Shown one piece after another: positions 11,469 to 22,800 of a DNA stretch of 64,000 nt. The translations under genes were made by a program, and so were the position numbers. The stretch comes from Cristatella mucedo (lineage: Eukaryota; Bryozoa; Phylactolaemata; Cristatellidae): NCBI GenBank assembly GCA_009760855.2, contig WPIO01000004.1:10845501-10909500 (forward strand), in the 5' to 3' direction. The notes under the pieces are model-generated. The model was given only the letters and a program-made list of their open reading frames with translations. It ran no database searches and was not told where the DNA came from. Position 1 is the first letter of the stretch, and each line of letters opens with the position of its first letter.

Positions 11469-12908
11469 GTCGGCAACAGCTGACCAATGGACAATATCCG
11501 GCCAACCGACAGAGGCGCTTCCTACTCGGTGGCTACACTCTTATCAGCAGGAGGACGGATGCGTAGACTGCTGCATGCGCCGGCTCCGGTAAGCTGCACC
11601 GAAGAGGACGCTCACGATCGAATGACCTGCAATCGAAGACGACAACGACGTCGAAGAAGTCTCGATGAATTCCAAGTCCAGCCAGTACAGGGCGACCGTT
11701 GACACAGGCCTCAGCCTGGTAGCAGCCGACGATGCAAGCCAAGGAGCAGGTCGGGGTTCGGCAGCAGCCCGATGCCGATACCGACTGCCTGCCTGCCTGC
11801 TCTGCCTGCACTTTGAGAAGGCTTTTGAAAGGGGACACCCGCCTTCGAGTTATCTTTAATGAGTCAGATTCGAGCCAGAGGGCCAGACCGGAAGCAGGCA
11901 GCCTCGGGTGGGCGGGCAGGCAGCCAGCAGAAGTGGGTGAAGGCCGGTGGCTGCCGGAGAGCCAAGAACAGAGCAGCAGCAGAGAGGGTGCCAGGCAGGG
12001 GCAAATTCCTGGAGCAAATGCCACAGGCTCCAAGCTGTCAACTTGAGGGGCGTCGGTAGTTCGACTGGGCAGAGGACGAGACGAACGGCGAAACAAATAA
12101 CACGACTTGTAGTTTGCCCTCGTGCAGAACCCTGCCAGGAGCATTTAAGCCGAGGGCTGACACCAACCTACTAGCACCGACGCCGGCAGACTCCGGAAAA
12201 GCTGCACGACCGCAGGCAGGCCATCGTCATAAAAGTATCCCAGTGCACGGAAGGGTTGCCACCGACAGGGCCCGCCCACCGCCGCCAAGAGTCGACCGAC
12301 GGCCGAAAGAAAATCCGGAGGATCTCGAAACGCGATCGTCGAAACGCGATCGTCGAAACGCGATCGTTTTGCCGCCACGCTGGACGGGGACGGCAAAGAA
12401 GAGGAAAAGCGGGGCGGCAGCCGTTTTTCGAGCAACACACGTGAGGGCCCGTCGAGAGCGAGCGAGCTTGGCTGCGGCAGCAACGCCCAAGGGTAAGGGC
12501 GGAGGAGCTCAGCTGCACTGGCACCTGGCTCGAAGGGGAGCTGCCGGTCGGGAGCTGCAGCAGCAGCAGCAGCAAAGCAGCAGCTTCGGCAGCTGCCACA
12601 CGAAGGCCAGCCGGCCACTTGGTGAGAACCACTTCATTATGCTCAAATGCTGATTCTGAGCCTGCTGGAAAAAAAGGCTCTTAACTAACTTCGCCCCGAC
12701 AGGAGGTGCCCCGAGCAGAGGCTGGCAAGGGGTCCTCCGGAGGCTATAGAGAGGAAGGAACTGCCCAGCACCAGCTGTTAATAGACTAGTAGACTAATAG
12801 AATTTGGGCGCCGATAATGGCAAGCACCTGCTTGCTACCACCAACTGCTTTTCTCAGAAACCATATAGCGCTTTGGCTGCTAGTGACACTGCCCCTCCCC
12901 ACACTTTC
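11469..12908. other. GC-rich stretch, nothing firmly recognised
   Basis: It contains overlapping open frames on both strands (long ones expected in GC-rich DNA), a CAG run at 12,559-12,575, and the 14-bp tandem repeat. The upstream part, to 11,543, is in frame with the open frame at 10,665-11,468. Confidence 0.4.
12325..12366. repeat. 14 bp tandem repeat, three perfect copies
   Basis: TCGAAACGCGATCG repeated three times without change, in a GC-rich region. Each unit holds a GATC and a CGCG. Confidence 0.97.
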
Positions 12909-12970
12909 TCCACACACACACACGCGCACACACACACACACACACGCGCGCGCGCACGCGCACACACTCT
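12909..12970. repeat. (CA)n/(CG)n compound microsatellite
   Basis: CA repeats interrupted by short CG runs (ACACGCGCGCGCGCACGCGC); the alternating purine-pyrimidine pattern can form left-handed DNA. Confidence 0.93.
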
Positions 12971-14069
12971 CCTCGCACTTTCACTCTCTCCCCTCTCAAT
13001 CTCTAACCAGCCACGAAGTAGGCACTGGTTTTATCACACCAGTCTAGGCACGAAAAACGATGCTTCCTGCAGTTGTAATTGCTCTAGCAGACCTCCATAC
13101 GCGACCCATAAACAACAAGCAGGTACATCAAATTTATTCCAAGTACATAGTGGGTTTTTGAGCATCCGACCGCACAGCAATTAGCACCATAGAGGCAGAA
13201 TCCCGGGACTATCGGGCGGGAACCGGGCTATGCAAATCGTTTGTAATCTCCACTAAGGGCTACTTGGCCATTTCCCGACCTACAGTAGCACTGCAATCTT
13301 TTCGTTGTTGACTGCATAAGTATTTCCGTTTCTGTGGCCACGTTCGGCTGCTCCTAATAGCCACCACGATTAACACACTCCCGCCAGCTTAGCAATTTCG
13401 GGCCACACGTCTAGATCAACACTGGCACGACTGCACAGTTGACGGTTTAGATCGGCTTATACCAGCTGGCATCCAGACGATGATTGGACTGCAGTTTCAG
13501 CTGCCACTTCAGCTGGCTTTGTTTTGGTCAATATTGCCAAAACGCTTGCTTGTTGGCTCAAAGATGCATTTTAATTACCATATACGATATAATGACATGG
13601 GCTAACAAGAGATCTGCACCAGATATTGCTTTAACTTTGAATTTAACCCAACAAAAGCACAAGCTGAACAGCAGCTGCTTTCCTTCGGGCATCGTGCAAA
13701 TATTGCCTTTCGATTGTCCTAGATACGCACGTTTGAGTGGTCCTTGTTAGGGCCGTGCCTGCCGACCAGACAGGCTGTGTCACTGATCTACGGATCCTGG
13801 CTACATACTGCCGGCACTAGAACCATCTCGTAGCTGTGGTACGTGACATGCCTTGCCGTGTTTTTCCAAGGCCTCTTGCTAAGGAATAGCATAGATTGAT
13901 ACAATTTTGCTCACTAAGTGAGGATAGTACACAGCCACCTAACCAGCTGTGAGTGTGTCCTCGGTGCTACACCCAACGGATAGATGAATATGTGCACGCA
14001 TGCACGCACGCACACACACATACACGAATGCCTGCTTATCAGAATTGTCTTTTTTAAGACTTGACTTTC
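12971..14069. other. no recognised feature
   Basis: Unique-looking DNA without recognisable coding or repeat content, apart from a short CA/CG run near 14,005. Confidence 0.45.
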
Positions 14070-14250
14070 GCCCATGGGGTCTTAGCCTAGGGGTAATGAG
14101 CTAGCACTTGGCAAAGGTCGGGGGGGGGGGGGGGGGGGAGAGCGGGACCGAGTACTGAAGCAGGCAATTCTTTACTGCCCACTGCAAGCAGGAGTGATAG
14201 CGGCTATGGTTCTACTGCCTGCTATATAATGAGGATGCTGAATCTGCTGA
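14070..14250 (+). repeat. SINE-B copy 1 with an internal G tract
   Basis: SINE-B is a tRNA-like family with the shared core TTTATTGCC.ACTGCAAGC, GTGATAGC, TCTTCTGCC.CTATA and a final TTTAATCAGC-like end. This copy has GGTCTTAGCCTAGGGGTAAT as its head and a run of about 18 G where box B should be (14,120-14,138). Confidence 0.7.
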
Positions 14251-16010
14251 ATTGTACATAATAATTCGTATGCACAGCAGCAGAACATCAGTTTCACTTA
14301 ATCAGCTGCCCGGGGCTTAGCTACGACGCTCGACGCTACGATGCTGCCGACAGGTTGGTTCACCCATTTTTCACAACCGTGACTAGAGGCACTTCCCACT
14401 CACGTGCATCTACATATCGATGATCAGCATAAATCACTCAACGGGTCTGGCCTGTCATCGTCAGGGATGCCATGCCCAAGCCAAGTGCAGACCGGTTCCG
14501 ACTGAGTGTCCACACATATGCAGTGAACCCACAGAAATTTAAATTAGCGCCTTTTGCAAGTGAGGGTATGGATGACTTCGGGCAGCGAAGCATAAGGCGC
14601 CTCTCAAAGATGACTCGGCGCATAAACGTGTCAGCTAAACGTGACGCTGAGCTGTCGATCGACCGTAGTGCTAACCGTAGCGCTCCGCAGGACCGGAGTG
14701 CTAACCGTACCGGAGTGCTAACCGTAGTGAGCGTCTTCCCCAGTACAACACATTCTCCGTGAAAGCTGAATACTGGTAGGGCACATCGAGGTCGGTCCAG
14801 CAAGCTGCGTCTGTCGGAAATCGCAGAAGTAATGGATATAAACTCAACGTACGACCTTATAAAGCAAAGGCCGGCGACGATCGGCAGTCGGCGGGGCTAA
14901 AGCTGAGCGCGGTAGGACCCCCCCCCCCCCCCCGAGCCCCGGCGGCGTACGGCTACGGGAGTCGCCTTTTACCTTGGGCGTCGATCGCGCCGGCAGAGTT
15001 TCAAGCCGATCGCCAGTGCGGCAGCGCAGTTCGCACGTGATGTCTCGCACGCTTGGCCGGGAACACGCGCCTGCCGGCGCCCGCGCGAACCAGTGCAGCG
15101 CCAACAGCAACCAGATTACCCTACCCACAGTCCGACGGCCGAGCTGCGGCCATTGCGGCTGCGGGCAGAGCATGCGCGAAGGAGGCGTGGCTGGCGCAGA
15201 CGCAGGGTTGGCGATCGACGAAAAATGTGCGCCCGGCCCATAGCAAAGAGGCATCCGTTACCGAGTTACCCCGCGTTAATCCAGATTTGACGAAAAAACG
15301 GCGTCGCCGCCGGCGAAGTACGAATGGAAAAACCATGCGGCTCTTAGTATGACGTCGGCTAACGGAATTTCGACAACTCGAAGGGTTGCATAGCAAATCC
15401 CGTAAAATGCGCACGCATCTCTGCAAACGGCCTGGGCTGTCCAGCGGAAGAGGTACGCCGACAACACCAAACCTCAGGCCAACCTCGCGGAGCCTCAGTA
15501 GCACTGTCCTCGCCCTTCCCTCCCCTCCCCCCCCCCGACGGCGACGTGTTTTCGCTACACCCGGCAGCGGTCGGAATACCGAAAGGTTAAAAATAATGTC
15601 ACAGCGTCCATTATCGAAGCCGAGCGCTGATTTTTTGCATTTGAGTGGAAGTTTCGAAAATCGACCCACAGCTGCTGCATTTCTTCTAATTGCCAGTTCT
15701 TAATGTCATGAATTTCGTGGCCTAGGAGCTAAAGAAAATGGGTGCTGCTGTAGGGCCACAAGAGAGAGCTTGCTGGCTCGGGTAAAAAAGGCTGGGTGCC
15801 GAATGCCGCTCGGCGCGCCGCCGCCGCCGACGCGCCGAGCGGCACTTCGGAGGCCGTGAGCAGGAGGACCGAAGCCAGAAGAAAAAATGCGACTCCTTTT
15901 GCCTCGCTGACAAAAGATCCCTTTACTCTACTAGTGGTGACCTCGACATTTTGTTTTCTGAGCCAAGTAGTGTAGCTCGGCTTTGAAACGATACTAATAG
16001 GTCGAATTAC

Positions 16011-16014
<4 letters not shown>
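14251..16014. other. GC-rich gene-free stretch with local repeats
   Basis: A degenerate tandem GTGCTAACCGTA(GC/CC) repeat lies at 14,660-14,730, a poly-C tract at 14,918-14,933, and the 14-bp GC palindrome at 15,804. No gene identified. Confidence 0.45.
15804..15844. repeat. perfect 14 bp GC-rich inverted repeat
   Basis: TGCCGCTCGGCGCG and CGCGCCGAGCGGCA flank a 13-nt loop of GCC-type repeats. CpG-dense. Confidence 0.93.
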
Positions 16015-16048
<34 letters not shown>

Positions 16049-16112
16049 TTTTCTCCGATACACATATGCTACGAAGCTCGAGCCCACGACCTCGGTCATT
16101 AAATACATTCGC
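16015..16112 (-). repeat. possible SINE-A relative with (TA)n tail
   Basis: On the minus strand GACCGAGGTCGTGGGCTCGA matches the SINE-A box B region, followed by a different 45 bp stretch and then (AT)n at 16,017-16,043. Only part of the element is recognisable. Confidence 0.5.
16017..16043. repeat. (TA)n microsatellite
   Basis: About 13 TA units at the end of a partial SINE-A-like element. Confidence 0.95.
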
Positions 16113-16182
16113 TCTGAACTTGGTCCCCGGCCTGGCACTTTATGGCTTTCCCATTAAGCAAGACGCCTATCCTCAATGCTAT

Positions 16183-16326
16183 AGCCATGATAGTGCAGGA
16201 GGTAAGCCACTCGCTCTTCAAGACCGAGGTAGTGAGTTCGAATCCTGCAGTTGGGCGATCTGCAAGCGGCGGCGATAGCCGATAGGCCTCTTCTGCCGCC
16301 ATACAAATTAAGCTTTTAAATCAGCT
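16183..16326 (+). repeat. SINE-B copy 2
   Basis: Head GTGCAGGAGGTAAGCCACTC, box B GAGTTCGAATCCTGCAG (good match to the tRNA consensus), body GCGGCGGCGATAGCCGATAG, end CTCTTCTGCCGCCATACAAA then TTAAATCAGC. Confidence 0.85.
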
Positions 16327-16489
16327 TTTTAATGATCTTATGATCCGATTATCAACAATCAGATGCAATGATCACATTTTTTAATGATCCCAGCACCGGA
16401 CAGGTGTGCGGTGTGAAGGAACATCCGAGAACAGCGACATTTTTTCGGCGGTTTCGAGTCGTGACGGGGCTGCGTCCAGCTGGGCTGGT

Positions 16490-16617
16490 CTTCGCACCAG
16501 TGTCTCGCCCAGGTGCTCGCCCCGATCATAGTCTGACCGAGGCTGTGGGCTCGTGGCGTATGTGAAGTGCCTGAATAGAGATTTTTTAAGTTATCCCAGG
16601 GCGCTATACAAGTGAAT
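16490..16617 (+). repeat. SINE-A copy 3
   Basis: GGTGCTCGCCCCGATCATAG, then GACCGAGGCTGTGGGCTCGT, then GTGAAGTGCCTGAATAGAGA and GGGCGCTATACAAGTG. Box A is partly lost. Confidence 0.75.
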
Positions 16618-17128
16618 TTTATTTTACATTTATCTGAGGATCTTTCATCACAAGTCAGGAACCGACAACGGTTCGGATTACGTCACGTCGCACGCCTCGC
16701 GCCATTTTTTGCTGGAGGACGCCGCGCGACAAATGTGGCCAGCAGCAGGCCAACTTCCGACTTGAGGCACGGCTGCTTTTACGGATCCAGCAAACCGAGA
16801 AACGCTCGCGGCAGCCCTCTTGCGCCGGCTCGTCGCACGCTTGCCGGTTCGGCTGCGGGTCAGCAGGAAAATGCATCGCGAGGAAAGCGGCGTTTCGTCC
16901 CGTTTACCGCGGTTCTGCGTCAGTTTCGCGATGGGTTCCCTACCTTGTAGGGACGTGGTGACTTGACTAGGCCGTTCGCGTCCAAGCAAAGCCGACACCC
17001 CTTCCGGAATGCCCGTGCGACAGTTAACTACTTTCCTTCACTTCACCCTCTACTTGTGACTAAATTTAAAGCGGCCCGTCTTGTCTAACATGACCTTGTC
17101 AGAACTACTTGACCAGCCCGAGCGATGA

Positions 17129-17565
17129 ATGTAATGTAATGTATCTCCTTCTGTAACTCCGCAAGGCCATAAAGACCACGTGGGTGTTACGCAGGAGAGT
17201 TTTGTATAGAGCGCTCACAGCCTAACCGGCTTTCGGTACGCATTCGGTAGCCAACAGACTTCGTCTCACGCAACAAAGAGAAAATGGGAAGCATAGCAGA
17301 GTCAGGAGAGCAGTTGAGGTTGTGAGTAGCAGGGAAGTAGCATGGAAGTAGCAGCTCAGGACCGCTGAAAAAGATGTGCCATAGTCGGCAGCATGAGAGT
17401 AGTCGTAGCGTAAGAATTGTGGAAGCTAGTTCCACAGTCTAGGACCTGCAGGGCTAAAGCATCTTTAAGCTGAGGAATGGAACAGCTAATTCATTGTCAA
17501 TACAGGACCTGAAGGCACGAGGAGGAGGCTGAGGCTGGAGCAGCAGTTCAGCTAGGTACGGAGAA
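17129..17565 (-). mobile_element. LINE-B 3' fragment
   Basis: Starting from the (TTACA) tail at 17,129-17,147 (seen as TGTAATGTAATG on the plus strand), it runs through the conserved GAGACGAAGTCTGTTGGCTA-type block and the NSPA end. Frame is broken near its 5' part. Confidence 0.85.
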
Positions 17566-17892
17566 GTCAAGAAATAACAGGCTCGCTCGGCCGGAGGCGC
17601 CGCCTACGAGGCTGCGTCGCCATTGTAATCGTAACTTCACCGGAAGCAGCCAGCAGAAGACGCCGAGTGACGTATGCGTGGCAGGTGGGCTCACTGAAGT
17701 GCCACCCACCCCACACCCAGCCACTGAGCTCTTGCGATCCATCTTTGAAAAAGTCCGATCGCTACGGGTTGGGCTCGTAGGTTTTGGTGGATTCAGACTC
17801 GAATGCTGGCACCTCAGTGCTAGGCGATATATCTATTCGTATACTTTCGGGCGGATAAGAAGCACAGACGGGCATTCGGGACACCGACGACG

Positions 17893-18745
17893 TAATAATA
17901 ATAATAATAATATTGCACTTGATAAAGCGCCCTCAGAGAACTTAATCTCTTTCTAGGCGCTTTACATTTGCTGCAAAGTGATACGCAATAGAATAGTAAG
18001 TAAAATCATGCTTGAAAAACAAACAAAATGAATAACATGGTTAGGGGTTACATGCACTGGGTCAGCATGCAAATGTGGTTAGTGGCAGCATGAACAGTGT
18101 CAGCACGCATAAGCACATCGAGGACGAATCACAAGGACCCACTAAATGCTGTCCTAAATAGGTATGTTTTTAAGTTTCTTTTAAATGTGGTCAGGTCAGG
18201 GGATGTTCTGATGCAGGTCGGGAGGGAGTTCCAGGCTGTGGGAGCATACGAGCTAAATGCACGGTCTCCAAAGGATTTAAGGTTTGTATGAGGTATTTCT
18301 AGACTGTTGGATTCCAAAAAGCGAGTGGTACGATGCTTTGCCTGATGGGGTAGTATATCTGAAAGATAGGCTGGAGCCATAGAATGAAGAGACCTACAAG
18401 TGAGCGACAAAACCTTGAAGTCAATCCGTTGCTTGACTGGTAACCAGTGCAGGTCGGCGAGAAGTGGAGTAATGTGGCAACTGCGACGCTCACGACAGAC
18501 AAGCCTAGCTGCAGAGTTTTGCACCAGCTGCAATCGCCTGATCGCACATGCTGGTAGGCCAGTAAGCAGTGAGTTGCAGAAGTCGAGACGAGATGTCACG
18601 AATGCATGGACCAACTTGGACGTGGTATCCTTATCTAAACAAGCCCTAATTTTAGCAATGTTATGAAGCTGAAAATAGGCTGATTTGACTGTGGAGCTGA
18701 TGTGGTCGTCTAACGAGAGGTCGCTTTGGAATATGACACCTAGAT
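17893..18745 (-). mobile_element. LINE-A 3' fragment with open C-terminal frame
   Basis: A 5'-truncated copy beginning at the [14 protein letters not shown] point and running through [20 protein letters not shown], the [11 protein letters not shown] block, and the 3' UTR to an (AATAAT)-type tail at 17,893. Its C-terminal frame is still open for about 200 codons, so it may be younger than the long copies. It is too truncated to encode a reverse transcriptase. Confidence 0.9.
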
Positions 18746-19007
18746 AAATGAGAGAACGATAAAAGCACCAGAGCCCTGTCACTCTAGTGCATCACCTACC
18801 CCTAAGCGGGCACAAGCGCTCCAAGCGTTTCAACGTTGCCAATTTCGAACCTCACTAAGGACGCCGAAGTCGTCAGTCCAGCTGGTAGGAGTCCATACGG
18901 ACTTAGAATCAGCAGTGAAACTTTACTATGCAAACTCTAATCGCGCTATACAAAACGACGGTCGAAAGGGCACTACGGGCTTGTTTAGCTAAGGATACCA
19001 TATCTAT

Positions 19008-20018
19008 GTGTCATATTCCAAAGTGACCTTTCGTTGGACGACCACATCAGCTCCACAATCAAGTCTGCCAACTCTAAGCTACATAGCATTGCTAAAATTC
19101 GGGCTTGCTTAGATAAAGTTACCACATCTAAGTTGGTCCACGCATTTGTGACATCCCGTCTTGACTTATGTGACTCACTGCTTGCTGATCTACCTGCATG
19201 TGCGATCAGAAGCTTGCAGCTGGTGTAAAACTCGGCAGCCAGGCTTGTCTGTCGTGAGCAGCTGCGGCATCACACCACTTCTCACCGACCTGCACTGGCT
19301 ACCAGTCAAGCAACGAATCGACTTCAAGGTTTTATCGCTCACTTTTAGGTCACTTCATTCTTTGGCTCCAGCCTACCTATCAGATCTACTCCCCCCACCA
19401 GGTTATGTATCGTACCACCCGCTTTTCGGAAACTAACTGTTTACCTTTACCTCGTACAAACCTCAAATCCTTTAGAGATCGTGCATTTAGTTTGTATGCT
19501 CTAAAAGCCTGGAACTCACTCCCTACTTTATAAAATAAATAAATAAATCTTAGCTGATTAAACAGCCTCTTTTTGTATAGCGACAGAAGAGCTTTTACGG
19601 CTATCACCACCGCTTGGAGTAGCGATAAAGGATCACCCACCGCAGGAATCGAACCCACGACCTCGGTCCCGAGGTCGTGAAAGCAACCGCCTTACCTGGT
19701 GCTTGCGTCACGACATCCCCTGACTTGACCACATTTAAAAAGAAATTAAAAACACACCCATTTATCACAGCATTTAGTGGGTCCCTATGATTCGTCCTTT
19801 CTGTACTTATGCATGCTGACACTGTGCATGCTGCCACTAACCACATTTGCATGCTGACCCTGTGCATGTCACCCCTAGCCATATTATTCATTTTATTTGT
19901 TTTTAAAGCATGATTTTACTTACTATTCTATTGCATATCACTTTGCAGCAAATAGCAAGCGCCTAGAAAGTTCTCTGAGGGCGCTTTATCAAGTGCATTA
20001 TTATTATTACTATTATTC
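19008..20018 (+). mobile_element. LINE-A 3' fragment interrupted by a SINE-B
   Basis: It has the same 5' truncation point (GTGTCATATTCCAAAG) as the copy at 17.9-18.7 kb but the opposite orientation. A SINE-B copy sits inside it at 19,528-19,710. It ends with the GCGCTTTATCAAGTGCATTA motif and an ATT tail. Frame breaks are present. A stray piece of LINE-A (GGGCTTGTTTAG..AAGGATACCA) lies just upstream at about 18,985, out of its normal order. Confidence 0.88.
19528..19710 (-). repeat. SINE-B copy 3, inside a LINE-A copy
   Basis: On the minus strand it has box B GGGTTCGATTCCTGCGGTGG, then GGTGATAGCCGTAAAAGCTC and TTCTGTCGCTATACAAAAAG, ending with an (ATTT)n-type tail at 19,528-19,548. LINE-A sequence continues on both sides. 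A palindrome, CACGACCTCGG/CCGAGGTCGTG, marks its 5' side (19,656-19,679). Confidence 0.85.
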
Positions 20019-21627
20019 CATCAGAAGCACGACCGGCTTTGCAAGCTGCCGAAACTGGCTCACCAGCTCACATCTCTTTTGTGTGCATAATGCAATCTAG
20101 AGTGACCCTGTGCACTGCTTGAAGCAGCTATTGCCTACCGATTTCAGTTCAACTCTATAGCTCTAGAGCCCTGTCGACAGAGAGCTTGCAAATCAGAAAG
20201 TCCATTCGTACGCAATCAATTGTACACAAGGCATGCCTTGGCTAATTGAATCAACATTAAAGGCCCCCCCAATGCTGGAGACTAGCTTTCAGCCACCAGG
20301 CACTCACCGAGGCCTTTGAAGGCTGTGTGTGGGACAAATCGCCACAACCTGTCCCATGGTGCGTGGAGTGTGGCATCAACAGAGTTAACAACTGTTGTCA
20401 ACACGTCATTCTTGGATAGCCGGCTCGAAGCCAGACCCTCCCTATACAGCTAAGGGCTGAACACACCATCAATTTTTTGAGAGACAAGCACTCTTGGTGA
20501 ACTAAGCCCACGGCGCTAATGTGTGCAACCTTCTAACGAAGCTTGTAGCATTAACTGCTGCATTACCTAACAAAGAACAACTGCCATCTACCGTTTCTGT
20601 TTTGTGTATTCAACCTAACCACAACCTTACACAACCATCGTAGCCTTGTAATCATGGACCATCTGCAGTAGAGCAAGTGAATTCCACGGGTGGTAAGAGC
20701 CGGCTTCACTACAAGGGCCGCAACAGCGGAAGTCAGTTGTTTCATTCATGGACTGTTGCTCCAGCCTCCCAGCTGACTGCTTAGCTGACAGATCTCACGA
20801 AGACTAGTATATTGATGAGAAAAAACCCCAACACCGGGCCAAAGGGACGAGTGCAGCCGGCCGCGACCATCTATGCGACCATCTCTGTTCAGATTGTGAA
20901 CGACAAGAGTCGTTCAACGATGTTCAACGATCCTTCAAATTGCCCCCACCTGCTCGTTCGTCCCAGCTGACATTGGTCAGTGGGGGCAGAATTGGCTACA
21001 GATGTCCTATCGGTCCATTCCGACTTGGCTAGGGTAATTAATTATTCGTCCAACTGGCAAAGTCACTCTGCTGGACCGGTAAAAGACCTGCTGCCTTCAA
21101 CGTACCTGCGAGTGCCTTTGCATAAATCTCCCTACTCTCCACGTGAAGCCGTTCCGGTGCATTTTAAATTGTCTACAGTGACCATCGATTCGGTCAAACC
21201 AGTGCAGGCACGAGATCATGATTTATTGATGACTCAATCAAAGGAGGAGTGCACTCTTTCGCTATAGCTCTGGGTCTTCGGCTTCCTTTAGTGGGCAGGG
21301 AAACAGGTGCTTTGCAGCCATTCGAGTACCGGCCCTGCCGGGCACACTGCAGTTATGCTGACCACCAGCACGCCGGGGGGGGGGGGGGGTAGCTTGAAAA
21401 AAGCAACTCATGTACATGTAGTGCAAATGATGTCATGCAGGCACCCATGCACACGGATTTCAATACTTCTAGTAGCTCAGACTACACTATTACTCCATAA
21501 CAGTCAAACCTATATATAAGTGCCATTCAAAAGACTGGCAATGGTAGACGGCTTTCGGTTGTGCTCTGCATTTTCAAATTACTGCTTTATTGTCAACTGC
21601 CGCTAAAGGTCACATGCACGCTCGCTT

Positions 21628-21708
<81 letters not shown>

Positions 21709-21735
21709 CAGCCATTCAAGAGTGCCTAGCACCAC

Positions 21736-21796
<61 letters not shown>

Positions 21797-22620
21797 CTGT
21801 CTTGTGACTTTGGGGATACATGCAAGTGATCCAAGGTACAAGTCAAGTTAACTATTCTACTTCTATTTTATTCTATTTCATAGAATGTTTGATCTTTTGA
21901 GAACAAGAGCCCTAACAGAGTGCTTTAATTGGTCAGTCATCAAGCCTTTCTGAATGGGCATAGCTACTGCTACCCCATATAGGCCAGCTTCTCTCCAACG
22001 ACTTTCTTTTAGTAGCATCCCTTTTACAGCTTTCTCTAAGTCTCTGAACGGTAGACCTAAGCCATAACCATGTTCTGGTCTGCTCGCACTCATAAATTTG
22101 CCACTCATAAAGTCGCCAAAAGTCAAGGTGGGTGGTGGGAGCACAGCATTACATTATGAACAGCCGCTAGCCGATCAAGCCTCGTGGGATCAGGGAAATG
22201 GCTGTACCAATGCTTGAAAAAGGAAATAGGCCAGCAAGTCAACAGATTAGTACCATTTTGAAGTGCTCTACGTGGCTGACAGGATATTACCCGAGCAGCA
22301 ATTGACCCAACGACTCCGACGTAACGTGGGCTCCTACGGTCGGTGGCTCAAGCTAATAATGAAGAATGTCAAAGCAGCTAGAGTAATCTTTGGTGTCTGG
22401 GCTAATCCATGTAACCGTGGAAGCCCGTGAGTCGTCAGCACCGGCAGCCGATCACCATGGCGACGATGGTGGTGCTTTTGAACGAGAATGAGAAAGGAGA
22501 TATTAGCGACAGCCATAGCCTTGTCACTAACCCGTTGCTTAGTGGAAACTAGGATGCTCCTCCTGCGTCCCAGACCGTGCCCCTACTGTGCCCCTTAGCA
22601 TCAAGCAGGAGATAAAAAGG
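20019..22620. other. gene-free stretch, microsatellites only
   Basis: Apart from the CA/CT tracts at 21.6-21.8 kb and a 13-bp poly-G at 21,376, I see nothing that can be named. Confidence 0.45.
21633..21794. repeat. (CA)n followed by (CT)n microsatellites
   Basis: A run of about 36 CA units (21,633-21,704), 32 bp of unique DNA, then about 29 CT units (21,737-21,794). Confidence 0.97.
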
Positions 22621-22800
22621 TTGGCTGGCTTATTTAAGAGCCTCATTTATACATCGACAGAGGAGCCTTAATGGCTATCACCACAGCTTGCTGTAAGTTG
22701 GTAATATGAAAAAATCGCCCACTACAGGACTAGAACCTACGACCTACGGTTGCAAAGAGCGAGCAGCTTACCCCTGGGCTAAGGCCCAGGGCCAGCCTCA
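22621..22800 (-). repeat. SINE-B copy 4
   Basis: On the minus strand: GCCCAGGGGTAAGCTGCTCG as head, GTAGGTTCTAGTCCTGTAGT at box B, then GTGATAGCCATTAAGGCTCC, TCTGTCGATGTATAAATGAG. Confidence 0.78.

Noticed and set aside
15121-15669. 182-codon open frame on the minus strand
   Set aside because: Arg-rich, GC-driven composition with a poly-C-derived Gly run; competing open frames on the other strand and no motif.
16183-16326. tRNA gene
   Set aside because: Box A and box B are present but the acceptor and anticodon stems do not pair well, and the same head with the same unrelated body recurs in eight places; it is a SINE.
21561-21851. His/Thr and Ser/Leu repeat proteins
   Set aside because: They are translations of (CA)n and (CT)n microsatellites.
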